Origin: an uncultured Ignavibacteria bacterium
GTDB taxonomy: Bacteria; Bacteroidota; Ignavibacteria; Tepidaquicellales; OLB5
Reading direction: 5' to 3'
NCBI GenBank assembly: GCA_937873695.1
Contig: CALMYL010000017.1
Location: 1 to 64,000, forward strand
DNA: 64,000 bases
The notes below the pieces were generated by a model. That model was not told the origin of the DNA, made no database searches, and saw nothing but the letters and a program-made list of their open reading frames with translations. Each line of letters begins with the position of its first letter. Positions within the stretch are counted from its first letter, which is position 1. Both the position numbers and the translations under genes were made by a program. This document shows positions 1 through 8,513 of the stretch, piece after piece.

Positions 1-85
1 TTTCTTTTACGAATATACACCTTAATTTCTTGTCTACAAAATCGAGGTCACTTCAGGTGGAACATATAATTGGAATACAGGTAGA

Positions 86-1483
86 TTGATAAAAACTACA
101 AATGGAGGGCTAACTTGGGATAGCATAAGTTTTAATAACTATAGCAATTTCAGGAAGATTTATAAAAACATTAACAATGAATTAATTTTAGGAGGGTATT
201 TTGGTGCATTTTATAAAAGCAATAATAATGGATTAACATGGAATAGTATTTCTAATTTTATTACTGATAATGATCTTTTTAATACAATATTTAGTGATAA
301 TCAAAAGGGAATATTGCTTGGGGGCGGGGGTTTTTTAGCAAAAACAACCAATAATGGAATTAATTGGAATCAGATTAATGTCAACGTAAACAATAACTTT
401 ATAAACGGTAAATTTATTAACTCAGATAAAGTAATTTTGACTGGTTCTAATGGATTAATTTTGAGGTCTAGTGATAGTGGAAACAATTGGGTAAATGTTA
501 GTGTGTCAAGTAATTATAATTTATCTGGGATAGATTTTCCTAAGCCAAATTTAGGGTTTATTGTTGGGAATTATTTCCAATTTGGCTATCACGGAATTTT
601 GCTAAAAAGTACAAATGAGGGTATGTCATGGGCAACTGCATTACAATCAAATAATAATCTTTTTTGTGACATAGAATTTATTGATAGTGTTTCTGGCTTT
701 ATAACTGACCAGCGGGGTAATTTATTGAGGACAACAAATGGAGGTAATAGTTGGAGTACGATTGCATTTGGTGATGGTAATTATTTAAGTTCAATTTTTT
801 TTCATAATACTCTTACTGGCTATATTGGAAATGCCGATGGTATCCTTAAAACTACTAACGGGGGTAATAGTTGGCAAAGTATTCCAATAAATATAAGTGG
901 CGAACATTTTAGCGTAAGTTCAATAGATTTCACAAATATTAGTACCGGTTATCTGGTTGGTATTACATATCATTCGTATTACCTTAAGTCAGGTGTTATT
1001 TTTAAAACAATTAACGGTGGGATTAATTGGTATCATGTTTCTGATAATAGTACCATACCTTATTTACAACACAGAGGTTTTAATTCTATTGATTTTGTAA
1101 ATGATAGTATAGGATTTATTTGTGGAGATAGAGGAACATTACTAAAAACAAGTAATGGAGGTTTTTTACCAATTGGGCTGCAAAATGTATCTTATGAGAT
1201 TCTGCAGAAATTTTCCCTCTTCCAAAACTACCCCAACCCATTCAATCCGCAAACTAAAATTAAGTTTGCGGTGCCTTCAAGTGTGAAAGGTCAAACGTCA
1301 AATGTGAAATTGATTATTTATGATTTACTTGGAAGGGAAGTAACGACACTCGTAAACAAAGAGCTTAAACCCGGCACATATGAAGCTGACTGGGACGGCT
1401 CGAATTATTCAAGCGGTGTGTATTTTTATAAGATAATTTCAGGTGATTTTGTAGAAACAAAGAAAATGGTATTGATGAAATAA
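86..1483 (+). CDS. T9SS cargo, YCF48/BNR-type propeller protein (5' end missing, probable frameshift)
   Basis: Secreted protein built from repeats of about 45 residues centred on KTTNGG..W, typical of YCF48/BNR-like beta-propellers. A T9SS sorting domain fills about residues 372-465 (QNYPNPFNP, GREVTTLV, SGVYFYK, TKKMVLMK). The listed start is a TTG inside a repeat and there is no signal peptide, so the true N-terminus lies left of the window. The same frame stays open back to base 26 and stops at a TAA at 23-25. Bases 3-29 in another frame read SFTNIHLNF, which matches this protein's own repeat DFTNISTGY. A one-base loss in the T-run at 26-28 would join the two frames, so this is either a frameshifted gene or a sequencing error. 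The substrate bound by the propeller cannot be predicted. Confidence 0.8.
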   Translation: MIKTTNGGLTWDSISFNNYSNFRKIYKNINNELILGGYFGAFYKSNNNGLTWNSISNFITDNDLFNTIFSDNQKGILLGGGGFLAKTTNNGINWNQINVNVNNNFINGKFINSDKVILTGSNGLILRSSDSGNNWVNVSVSSNYNLSGIDFPKPNLGFIVGNYFQFGYHGILLKSTNEGMSWATALQSNNNLFCDIEFIDSVSGFITDQRGNLLRTTNGGNSWSTIAFGDGNYLSSIFFHNTLTGYIGNADGILKTTNGGNSWQSIPINISGEHFSVSSIDFTNISTGYLVGITYHSYYLKSGVIFKTINGGINWYHVSDNSTIPYLQHRGFNSIDFVNDSIGFICGDRGTLLKTSNGGFLPIGLQNVSYEILQKFSLFQNYPNPFNPQTKIKFAVPSSVKGQTSNVKLIIYDLLGREVTTLVNKELKPGTYEADWDGSNYSSGVYFYKIISGDFVETKKMVLMK

Positions 1484-1533
1484 ATCACAGATTCATCAGA
1501 TTAACAGATTGCTCAGCTTAAAATGAAATGAAA

Positions 1534-1566
1534 AAACCTGACAGGTTTTGAAAACCTGTCAGGTTT
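1534..1566. terminator. Perfect palindrome between convergent genes
   Basis: Two 16-base arms (1534-1549 and 1551-1566, built on AACCTGACAGGTT) are exact reverse complements with almost no loop. The element lies between two genes that end towards each other, and T-rich sequence flanks it. It could stop transcription in both directions, or it may be a dispersed palindromic repeat. The following bases (1577-1646) contain a 'CTCTGCGTCTTTGCG' string and a CCCCAAAGGGG inverted repeat, which also look like dispersed repeat material. Confidence 0.5.
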
Positions 1567-1648
1567 GCTGTTTATACTCTGCGTCTTTGCGCCTCTGCGG
1601 TAAAAGATTCCTGCTTTCGCCCCAAAGGGGTAAACAAGGAATGACAAT

Positions 1649-2449
1649 CTATTTAAACCCGGGTTCGAATATTCGTTTTATCCCGACTGTCTTACCCGTA
1701 TTCACATCAATATTCACCACTACTGCGCTTATTTTTACATCATTGGTAGCGACATCGGTTTTGTGGGGAGTCTGGTAGTAAAACCTTGCAATTGATGCAT
1801 CCTTATTGCCGCCAATAACGCCATCAAAGGCACCGGTCATTCCAACATCGGTTATGAATCCCGTGCCGTTAGGCAGAATACGTTCATCTGCTGTCTGTAC
1901 GTGAGTATGTGTGCCGACGACTGCGCTTACCTTGCCATCCATATACCACCCGAAAGCAATTTTCTCTGCGGTGGCTTCACCGTGGAAATCAACAAAGATT
2001 AAATTGGTATCCTTTTTTACTCTTTCAACAATTTTATTTGTGGTTCGGAACGGGCAATTTAAGGTCGATAAGTAAACTCTGCCCATTACATTTATTACAC
2101 ACAGATTAAACAGTCCGCCTTCGATAGATACCGGGTAAAGCTGGTAGCCCCTGCCGTAAACATCTTCGTGGTGATTCGCGGGTCTCAGCATTCTTGCGTC
2201 ATCCTTCAGTATGTTAACCGATTGCAATTTGCTGAAAGTATGGTTGCCGCCTGTCATACAATGAATTCCCGCATCATACGCGCGTTTTACATCTTTATCA
2301 AGGAAGCCTTTGCCTCCGGAGAGGTTCTCGCCGTTAGCAATTACAAAATGTATGTGGTGCTTTTCAACAAGCTTTTTCAGGTTGTCTTCAACATACTTCA
2401 GGCCCGGCTCGCCTATTATATCACCTATGAATAATATATTTAAGTTCAA
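1649..2449 (-). CDS. ymdB: YmdB-family metallophosphoesterase (2',3'-cAMP phosphodiesterase-like)
   Basis: About 266 residues, the normal length for the TIGR00282/YmdB family of dinuclear-metal phosphoesterases. Members hydrolyse 2',3'-cyclic nucleotides and act in RNA turnover and signalling. Visible metal-site motifs are FIGDIIGEPG at the N-terminus, ANGENLSGGKG, GGNHTF, the FVDFHGEAT block and VGTHTHVQTAD near the middle, followed by TDVGMTG. The frame stays open to a TTG at 2470. The seven extra residues there come from an AT-rich tandem repeat, so the TTG at 2449 (reading MNLNILFIGD) is preferred by comparison with the family. It follows panB on the same strand after about 90 bases and may be cotranscribed. 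Confidence 0.88.
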   Translation of the reverse strand: MNLNILFIGDIIGEPGLKYVEDNLKKLVEKHHIHFVIANGENLSGGKGFLDKDVKRAYDAGIHCMTGGNHTFSKLQSVNILKDDARMLRPANHHEDVYGRGYQLYPVSIEGGLFNLCVINVMGRVYLSTLNCPFRTTNKIVERVKKDTNLIFVDFHGEATAEKIAFGWYMDGKVSAVVGTHTHVQTADERILPNGTGFITDVGMTGAFDGVIGGNKDASIARFYYQTPHKTDVATNDVKISAVVVNIDVNTGKTVGIKRIFEPGFK

Positions 2450-2452
2450 TTT

Positions 2453-2545
2453 ACAATTATCAATTAACAATTATCAATTATTTTGTTGGGCTAAACTAAG
2501 CAATAACTATTGTTCATTGACAATTGTTAATTGCTCATTGTTTCA
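2453..2545. repeat. AT-rich short-repeat spacer
   Basis: A 14-base unit (ACAATTATCAATTA) occurs twice in tandem at 2453-2466 and 2467-2480. Degenerate CAATTGTTAATTG-type copies continue to about 2545. It fills the gap between panB and the ymdB-like gene. The reverse strand could form several small hairpins. No gene is seen here. Confidence 0.5.
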
Positions 2546-3376
2546 GTAGCTTTCTTTCCTGTCCGGAAACTTTTTATGTTTTACATCTTTAATATAGTTC
2601 CTGAAAGCATTTTTAGACTGTTCAGCGATGTTGAGGTATTTCCTCACAAAACGGGGGTGGAACATCTCTGTCATACCAAGCATATCATGTGTAACAAGTA
2701 TTTGTCCGTCACAGTTCACACCCGCGCCAATACCTATAGTTGGTATCTTGAGAGAGTTGGTAACTTTTTTCGCAAGTGATGCTGGAATTTTTTCAAGCAC
2801 TACGCCAAAACAGCCGGCATCCTGCAGGATCCTAGCATCCCTTTGTATCATTCGCGCTTCTTTTGGGTCAGTGCCGCGTGTAACATATGTACCGAAAATA
2901 TTTATCGATTGCGGCGTTAACCCCAAATGACCCATTACGGGAATTCCGACCTTTACAAGATGTTTAACAACTTCGGCAATTCTTTCGCCGCCTTCAAGTT
3001 TAACGGCATCAGCGCCTGTTTCCTTCATAACGCGGCCGCAATTGCGGACAGATTCCCGAAGATCAACATGGTAACTCATAAACGGAAGATCAACAACCAG
3101 TAATGCAGTTTTAACAGCTTTCTTAACTATCTTTGCATGGTAAATAATTTCATCAAGTGTAACGGTAAGTGTTGTAGCGTTGCCCTGTATAACATTTCCA
3201 AGGGAATCACCCACCAATATAAAATCAATTCCGGCTTCATCAAGATATCTTGCCATTAAATAATCGTATGCAGTGAGCGCAGTAATTTTCTCTCCGCGCT
3301 GTTTCATGGTAACCAGGGTTTTTGTGGTTATCTTTTTTCTTTCTTTCTGAACTTTAGCTATCCCGCCTTCGGCCAT
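2543..3376 (-). CDS. panB: 3-methyl-2-oxobutanoate hydroxymethyltransferase
   Basis: Ketopantoate hydroxymethyltransferase transfers a hydroxymethyl group from 5,10-methylene-THF to 2-oxoisovalerate, the first committed step of pantothenate and CoA synthesis in the cytoplasm. The 277 residues cover the whole TIM-barrel family: TALTAYDYLMARYLDEAG, the metal-binding VGDSLGNV, DLPFMSY, the KLEGG motif, GHLGLTPQS, the catalytic Glu in VLEKIP, and the IGIGAG.CDGQILV.HDMLG stretch. About 20 residues precede the conserved core, so a slightly later start is possible. It lies 15 bases after the lipoate-ligase-like gene on the same strand. coaD, a later step of the same pathway, sits at 44.3 kb. Confidence 0.95.
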   Translation of the reverse strand: MAEGGIAKVQKERKKITTKTLVTMKQRGEKITALTAYDYLMARYLDEAGIDFILVGDSLGNVIQGNATTLTVTLDEIIYHAKIVKKAVKTALLVVDLPFMSYHVDLRESVRNCGRVMKETGADAVKLEGGERIAEVVKHLVKVGIPVMGHLGLTPQSINIFGTYVTRGTDPKEARMIQRDARILQDAGCFGVVLEKIPASLAKKVTNSLKIPTIGIGAGVNCDGQILVTHDMLGMTEMFHPRFVRKYLNIAEQSKNAFRNYIKDVKHKKFPDRKESY

Positions 3377-3391
3377 ACCGTGTAATATTAA

Positions 3392-4264
3392 TTAATTCAT
3401 TATGAACCGGGTTTTCATGCGCGGTTCAACAAATTCCGCAACCCTGTTTATGCTTTTAAAATCCAGCCCGAAAGTCGTTTTAAATCCGTGAAACACCGCT
3501 TCGGCTGTATCTTTATATTCAATATTCCTGCCAGTTATATTATTCAGGCATTCGGTTTTTTCTTCAATTTCACGCATCATTTTAACGCGCTCTTCGCCCG
3601 TGATATTAAGGTAGTTAACAATATTCTTATGGTGAGAGCCTATTAAAATAGAGCCGTGCTGTAATACAATATCTCCAAACTTGCGCTGCGCACTGCCCAC
3701 AAGTTTTTTGCCTTTGAAATTTATTTCATTTTTTATTGCGCTGTTAAAGCACAGGTTATACATTCCGGTGCGGATAAGTTTCAGGAGGTCAGGGGTATCT
3801 TTGGTAAATGAAAGTTTTTCAAGTTTTGTATCAAGCAGTTTAAGTCCGTTTACTATTGCCACAGAAATATCCCTGTACAGTTCATGGATATGTTTTTGTG
3901 AACGGAAGATCACAGAATAAGTCAGCTCTTCGGAATGCAGAACCGCTCTGCCGCCCGTAGGGCGTGTTACGATATCCATTCCTTCTGCGTGAATTTTGTT
4001 GGTATCAATATATGCTTCTTTGGAAAGCCTTGACTGGTTATAGCCTAAAGAAATTGCGTAGGGTTTCCAGCGGTAGAACCTTAGGAATGCGGTATCTTCT
4101 TTTTTGCAGCGCTCAACTAGCTTCATGTCAAGCTCCATATTAAACACACCTGAGCGTACGCCTGTATCCAGGAATTCCCATTTTTTATTATCAGCAAGCG
4201 GTATTACCGCCGGGTTTCCGCTGGCTGAATTATTTTCTGATGATCCCGCGCTCACTTTGCTCAA
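3392..4264 (-). CDS. Lipoate/octanoate protein ligase family protein (LipM/LplA-like)
   Basis: Member of the biotin/lipoate A/B ligase (BPL_LplA_LplB) fold, which attaches octanoate or lipoate to carrier lysines of 2-oxoacid dehydrogenases and the glycine cleavage H protein. Visible are RFYRWKPYAISLGYNQ, the RPTGGRAVLH loop (about residues 101-110), C172 in the CF.S position where LipM octanoyltransferases keep their catalytic Cys, and GKKLVGSAQRK with the active-site lysine, then LQHGSIL. The Cys favours LipM-type transferase activity over an ATP-dependent ligase; this is inference. The ATG start overlaps the end of the lpxA gene by 35 bases. A shorter start near residue 25 would remove most of that overlap but no good codon is evident. 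Confidence 0.85.
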   Translation of the reverse strand: MSKVSAGSSENNSASGNPAVIPLADNKKWEFLDTGVRSGVFNMELDMKLVERCKKEDTAFLRFYRWKPYAISLGYNQSRLSKEAYIDTNKIHAEGMDIVTRPTGGRAVLHSEELTYSVIFRSQKHIHELYRDISVAIVNGLKLLDTKLEKLSFTKDTPDLLKLIRTGMYNLCFNSAIKNEINFKGKKLVGSAQRKFGDIVLQHGSILIGSHHKNIVNYLNITGEERVKMMREIEEKTECLNNITGRNIEYKDTAEAVFHGFKTTFGLDFKSINRVAEFVEPRMKTRFIMN

Positions 4265-5006
4265 TGAATGAGATTATAGTTTTAACTTCTTCAGTCATTT
4301 CAACAGTATCTTTTACCGCCTTTATCGCATCGCTTATATTGTACTCCGGACCGTAAATAAGGTTGTACGTATTTTTGATATTCTTTATCTGCTCATCCGT
4401 AAAACCGCGGCGTTTCAGCCCAACAACGTTCAGGCCTTTATAGCCAAGCGGCGAGCCGCCCGCCAATATGTATGGCGGTACATCCATAGTTACCCTAGCG
4501 CTGAAGGCTATGAAGCAATGCGCGCCTATATGAACAAACTGGTGAACTCCGACCATTCCGCCGATAATAGCCCAGTCATCTACAACTACATGGCCGCCCA
4601 TATTAATGGCATTTGAGAGTATTACATTATTGCCAATAATAGAATCATGCGGAATGTGCACATAACTCATTACATAACAGTTAGAGCCTATTACTGTTGT
4701 ATTCCTTGCTTTTGTGCCGCGACTTATGGTTGCAAATTCCCTTATGACCGTGTTTTCACCTATTGAGACAGTTGTCTTTTCACCGGTAAATTTCAGGTCC
4801 TGCGGTTCATTGCCAATAATTGCGCTATGGAATACTTTTACACCACTGGCAAGTGAAGTCCCTGAATGTATCAAAACGTTCGAATGAACCTGGGCATTAT
4901 CCGCAATTCTAACATCATCTTCAATAATTGAAAATGGACCGATAGATACATTGCTGCCAATGACTGCATTTGGTGATACAACTGCTTTATCGCTGATATT
5001 GCTCAT
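4230..5006 (-). CDS. lpxA: UDP-N-acetylglucosamine acyltransferase
   Basis: LpxA transfers a 3-hydroxyacyl chain from ACP to UDP-GlcNAc, the first step of lipid A synthesis, and shows the cell makes lipopolysaccharide. The 258 residues match the family length. The N-terminal two thirds are hexapeptide repeats of a left-handed beta-helix. The signature EPQDLKF is present, the catalytic His is in YVHIPHD, and GGHVVVDDWAIIGG and HQFVHIG follow. The C-terminal helical part contains RRGFTDEQI. It is placed between the glycosyltransferase (97-base gap upstream) and the lipoate-family gene (35-base overlap). The other lpx genes are not in the window. Confidence 0.95.
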   Translation of the reverse strand: MSNISDKAVVSPNAVIGSNVSIGPFSIIEDDVRIADNAQVHSNVLIHSGTSLASGVKVFHSAIIGNEPQDLKFTGEKTTVSIGENTVIREFATISRGTKARNTTVIGSNCYVMSYVHIPHDSIIGNNVILSNAINMGGHVVVDDWAIIGGMVGVHQFVHIGAHCFIAFSARVTMDVPPYILAGGSPLGYKGLNVVGLKRRGFTDEQIKNIKNTYNLIYGPEYNISDAIKAVKDTVEMTEEVKTIISFIEQSERGIIRK

Positions 5007-5102
5007 AAAATTAAAACAGGGCTGAAATTAATTTCTGATAAAATAAATATTACTGATTAAAAATGTAATGCTTAAAACGGAATAAATTTGCCGGGGATAA
5101 TT

Positions 5103-6428
5103 TTATGATCCCAGTCCCAGGGTCTTATCAATAATTACATTATCGTTTTCTACTGAAGTTTTTGTGATCATTTCGCCAATTAACCCGATGGAAAAGAACT
5201 GAACACCTACTATGGCCATCAGTATGCCGACAAAGAAAAGCGGCCTGCCGCTGATGGGCGTAGCTTCAAAGAATTTGAGTATTGTTAAATACAACAAAAT
5301 GCCGGTGCCCGCAAAAAAACTAAGAACACCGATAAAGCCGAATAAATGGAGAGGGCGTTTAATGTACTTTGTTGTAAAAAGCACTGTTATAAGATCAAAC
5401 AATCCGTTGAAAAACCTAGACAAACCGTACTTTGTTTTTCCGTATTTGCGCTCATGGTGAGTAACTGCCATTTCAGTTACTTTAAAGCCCGACAAATGCG
5501 CAAGCGCAGGGATGTACCGGTGCATTTCACCGTAAACTTTTACATTTTTAACAACATCACGCACGTAAGCTTTTAAGCCGCAATTGTAATCGTGGAGCTT
5601 TAAACCAACCATCATGCTGGTAACACCATTGAATATTTTTGAAGTGTGCTTTTTTATAAACGGGTCATGGCGAACTTTTTTCCACCCTGATACGAGGTCA
5701 AAACCTTCGTTGAGTTTTGCAATTAACGCTGGAATTTCTTCAGGGTCATCCTGCAGGTCAGCATCCATTGTAATAACATAATCGCCTTTGGCGGCTTTAA
5801 AGCCTTCCTGGAGTGCTGAGGATTTACCGTAATTGCGTTTGAACTTCAGGCATTTGAATTTGCTGTTCACCCTGTGAATTTCCTGCAGCTTTTGGTATGA
5901 TGAATCGGTTGAACCGTCATCAATGAATAATACTTCCCAGCTGCAGCGCATATTATCAAGAACTTTTTTTAAAGCAACCGATAGCTCTACCAGTGAATCT
6001 TCTTCATTGTAAAGCGGTACAACAACAGTTATCATTTTGCCTGAAAGATTCAGCTGCTGTGACTGGTTTAGATTTCTATCACGGTTAAAAAAACGCCTCT
6101 GGTTGGGATTTTTCCTGAAGTACTTTTTATTTTGCGGTTTTTGTTCCTGCGTAGTTTCTTTTGTTTGCTGGTTTACAATTACTTTTTTACCGTTGCCGAT
6201 CTTGCCGTTTGTTTCAGTACCGTTTATTATACTTACCGGCTGATTACTTCCTTCCGGGATCGTGCTGCCTGAGTTTCTGTGATTTTTGTTTTTGCTGTAT
6301 TTTTTACCGTTAGAATTATGCTTATGTGCCGGTTTAAAAGTGCCGTTATTTATCTCATTTGGTGCAGTTACAACTGGATCCTGTAATGGTTTTTCTTCCG
6401 TTTTCACGGTCTGCTGAAGCTCGTCCAC
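5103..6428 (-). CDS. Family 2 glycosyltransferase, polyprenyl-phosphate type, with disordered N-terminal arm
   Basis: Membrane-anchored GT-A glycosyltransferase like GtrB/ArnC/DPM1, which move a sugar onto a polyprenyl phosphate. The core begins at M132: VVVPLYNEEDS, then FIDDGSTDSS, then the DADLQDDP metal/sugar motif. Two C-terminal membrane helices lie at about residues 360-385 and 393-415. The first 131 residues are very unusual, rich in Asn, Lys and Gln with repeated basic patches and no hydrophobic core, so probably disordered and RNA- or membrane-binding. An ATG at 6035 would give a normal-length enzyme of about 310 residues, so the arm may be real or the start may be mis-assigned. It stays open in the same frame and keeps normal codons, which favours translation. 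Confidence 0.85.
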   Translation of the reverse strand: MDELQQTVKTEEKPLQDPVVTAPNEINNGTFKPAHKHNSNGKKYSKNKNHRNSGSTIPEGSNQPVSIINGTETNGKIGNGKKVIVNQQTKETTQEQKPQNKKYFRKNPNQRRFFNRDRNLNQSQQLNLSGKMITVVVPLYNEEDSLVELSVALKKVLDNMRCSWEVLFIDDGSTDSSYQKLQEIHRVNSKFKCLKFKRNYGKSSALQEGFKAAKGDYVITMDADLQDDPEEIPALIAKLNEGFDLVSGWKKVRHDPFIKKHTSKIFNGVTSMMVGLKLHDYNCGLKAYVRDVVKNVKVYGEMHRYIPALAHLSGFKVTEMAVTHHERKYGKTKYGLSRFFNGLFDLITVLFTTKYIKRPLHLFGFIGVLSFFAGTGILLYLTILKFFEATPISGRPLFFVGILMAIVGVQFFSIGLIGEMITKTSVENDNVIIDKTLGLGS

Positions 6429-6696
6429 GAAATCCTTTCAAATTTACAGTATTCATAAAAATATCATACAAAATTAACCATTATTGTTTGTAAAAACAAT
6501 TGTAAAACCAAAAATAAGCTAAAATAGGGGCTTTTCAGACATTTTACGCAAATGAATGCGTTTAAATGAGAAGGTGACACTAATTTCACGAATTTACCCG
6601 AATTGATTCAAAAATTCATTGTTGATCATTATTTTTTAGCGGAGTATAAAATGCTTGTGGAAATTTATGATCATGGTCTTATTCCGGGGTGAATAA
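6429..6696. other. Non-coding gap
   Basis: AT-rich spacer between the glycosyltransferase start and the end of the LTxxQ gene. It presumably holds the glycosyltransferase promoter, but I see no clear -35/-10 pair, no RNA gene and no ORF with coding character. Confidence 0.4.
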
Positions 6697-6735
6697 TAAA
6701 AAAAGCCGCTACGTAATTTGGGTTACTATAGCGGC
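6697..6735 (-). terminator. Rho-independent terminator
   Basis: Inverted repeat GCCGCTA (6705-6711) and TAGCGGC (6729-6735), flanked by an eight-A run at 6697-6704 that becomes the U-tract on the minus strand. It lies about 160 bases beyond the stop of the LTxxQ gene and suits that transcript. Confidence 0.7.
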
Positions 6736-6897
6736 AAAAGAGGATATTGGTGAGATTGAAGAATTGTGTTACACTTATTTTATTTTACAGTTTCAGTGTC
6801 TTATGTATTATACTTTCATGCTGCCGGTTTTGTTCCCGGTATAAAAACTTTTGTTAATTTTCTTTTGCTTTTTATCCTGCCGGTAAATCTTCCCCGA

Positions 6898-7398
6898 TTA
6901 GTTTGGTTCGTTTCCACGGGGTTCCTCTTTAGGAGGTCCTTCTCTCGGCGGACCTTCCATAGGCGGACCGTTCTTTATGAACTCTCTGAATTTTTCTTTC
7001 TGGTCTGTGTTTAATACCTCTTCAATTTTTCCGTCAAGCTCTTTATGGTCAAAATTTTCCCTGGTATGGTTTTGCGCATAAGCAAGAACTATATCATGAA
7101 CACTTGTCGTTTGGTCACCTGTTAAATTCAGTCTTTCAGTCAGCATTTTACTCATGTGATCAGCCATTTCCTGAGGGTGATTGACCTCCGGAGGAGGCCC
7201 GGATCTTTTTTTACCCATTGGGTCATCAGCATTCTGATTGCCATGCTGATTTATGCCGGGCTCTTTGCCCGGGGGCGCATCTTCGTTCTGCGCATACAAA
7301 TTGCTGCCTGCTATCATAGAAGCGATGAACATTACTGCAAAGACCAGTACCTTTGGTACCTTAAAAAAAGGCTGTGTAATGATTGCTGAGATTTTCAA
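6898..7398 (-). CDS. Secreted LTxxQ/Spy-like protein with Pro/Glu-rich tail
   Basis: Small exported protein of about 166 residues. A TTG at 7398 with a GGAG ten bases upstream starts a signal peptide (LKISAIITQPFF..VLVFAVMFIASMIAGSNLYA, cleaved before QNED). A longer frame back to 7536 has no reason to be translated. The mature part has an acidic linker, then a helical segment with LNLTGDQT and LNTDQKEKF, the LTxxQ-type repeat of periplasmic chaperone/metal-stress proteins such as Spy, CpxP and ZraP. A C-terminal tail repeats GPP.EGPPREGPPKEEP. The helical core supports a stress or metal-response role in the periplasm, but the ligand is unknown. The tail is low-complexity and has no family precedent I recognise. 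Confidence 0.65.
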   Translation of the reverse strand: MKISAIITQPFFKVPKVLVFAVMFIASMIAGSNLYAQNEDAPPGKEPGINQHGNQNADDPMGKKRSGPPPEVNHPQEMADHMSKMLTERLNLTGDQTTSVHDIVLAYAQNHTRENFDHKELDGKIEEVLNTDQKEKFREFIKNGPPMEGPPREGPPKEEPRGNEPN

Positions 7399-7522
7399 AT
7401 TATATAATACTCCATTAAATTTTTTACCTGTACAAACATACTGTAATGATTGTAATAGGGTTTGTATGAATTGTAACAAGATGTAAAAGGGTGATCCCGC
7501 TTTCAGCCCCGAAGGGGTAGAC

Positions 7523-7595
7523 AGGGACTTCTCCAAAGGAGTCCCTTCGGGACGAAAATGTCTTTGACATTTTCTTGAACGTCAAATGTCAAAGA
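7523..7595 (-). other. Cluster of mutually exclusive hairpins in the 5' leader of the LTxxQ gene
   Basis: GAAAATGTC (7554-7562) pairs with GACATTTTC (7566-7574). A 12-base arm at 7561-7572 can instead pair with 7584-7595. Next to these, AGGGACT (7523-7529) can pair with AGTCCCT (7540-7546), or GTCCC (7541-7545) with GGGAC (7549-7553). The pairs compete for the same bases, as in attenuators, but a dispersed repeat would look the same. Confidence 0.35.
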
Positions 7596-7651
7596 TTTCT
7601 TCGCTAACATCTTGCAGGGCAAGCATTGAAGAACAAGAAAGTGAACAAAAA

Positions 7652-7674
7652 AACCCCTCTGACTTAGAGGGGTT
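7652..7674 (-). terminator. Rho-independent terminator of the YqaA-like gene
   Basis: Perfect 9-base stem AACCCCTCT / AGAGGGGTT with a five-base loop, 34 bases after the stop of the minus-strand membrane gene. The A-run at 7646-7653 gives the U-tract on that strand. Confidence 0.8.
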
Positions 7675-7707
7675 GCTATTCATTTTAAACAAATAATAAA
7701 TAAATAC

Positions 7708-8322
7708 TTAAATGGCATATTTGACCAAAACGAAGCCGCCTATCAGCAAAGCTGTAAATACAAGAGCCAGAATATTGAAGTATTTATCAATGAAATTCCT
7801 GATCTTTTCGCCAAATTTCCAAATCAGAAAAGCTACTAAAAAGAATCTTGCGCCGCGGCTTACAACGGATGCAATTATGAACATTGGTATATTGATGTTG
7901 AATATTCCCGAAGTGATGGTAAATAATTTATAAGGTATCGGAGTGAATCCCGCCGTAAAGATGATCCAGAAATCCCATTTTTTATACTGGGTTTCAATTT
8001 CAGCAAACGCATGATGAGTAAATCCGGGAATATGATCGAAGAAGAAGTTAGCTATCCAGGTAAACTGGCCCGCTGAATTGTACCATAGGTAATGTCCTAT
8101 GGCGTATCCTCCCAATGCACCCAGGATCGAAGCAATAGTGCAGTACATGGCGAATTTAAATGATAGCTTTCTGCTGCCCAAACATAACGCAATTAACAAC
8201 GCATCAGGCGGTATTGGGAAAAATGATGATTCTATAAACGATAAGATGAACAGCGCGGCTAATCCGTAAGGTGTTTCGGCCCAGTGCAGAACCCAGTCAT
8301 ACAGTTTTCTAAGTGGTTTCAA
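7708..8322 (-). CDS. YqaA/DedA-family (VTT domain) inner-membrane protein
   Basis: Integral membrane protein of 204 residues with about five hydrophobic segments. The family hallmark is the re-entrant motif around FIESSFFPIPPDALLIA (residues 28-45) and the later GFTPIPYKLFTITSG (about 126-140), with a Gly-rich ILGALGGYAIGHYLWY between them. YqaA/DedA proteins act as lipid-handling or proton-coupled transporters at the inner membrane; the family is linked to undecaprenyl phosphate recycling and membrane potential. Here the exact substrate is not predictable. It is transcribed alone and has its own terminator. Confidence 0.85.
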   Translation of the reverse strand: MKPLRKLYDWVLHWAETPYGLAALFILSFIESSFFPIPPDALLIALCLGSRKLSFKFAMYCTIASILGALGGYAIGHYLWYNSAGQFTWIANFFFDHIPGFTHHAFAEIETQYKKWDFWIIFTAGFTPIPYKLFTITSGIFNINIPMFIIASVVSRGARFFLVAFLIWKFGEKIRNFIDKYFNILALVFTALLIGGFVLVKYAI

Positions 8323-8513
8323 TCAGTTTTTGGGGGATAATTTAGAAATAAAGAAACAAAGATATTAATTCTATTAACAATTAGAAATGTTCAAAATGAG
8401 TGTCAGGAGGCAAAATTTCAGGTAAAATGAGCCGATAAAGGAATTAAAATTTATATTGATAAAACCCTTTAAAACTGGTAAATTTACTGAATTATTACAA
8501 AAAATTTCACATT

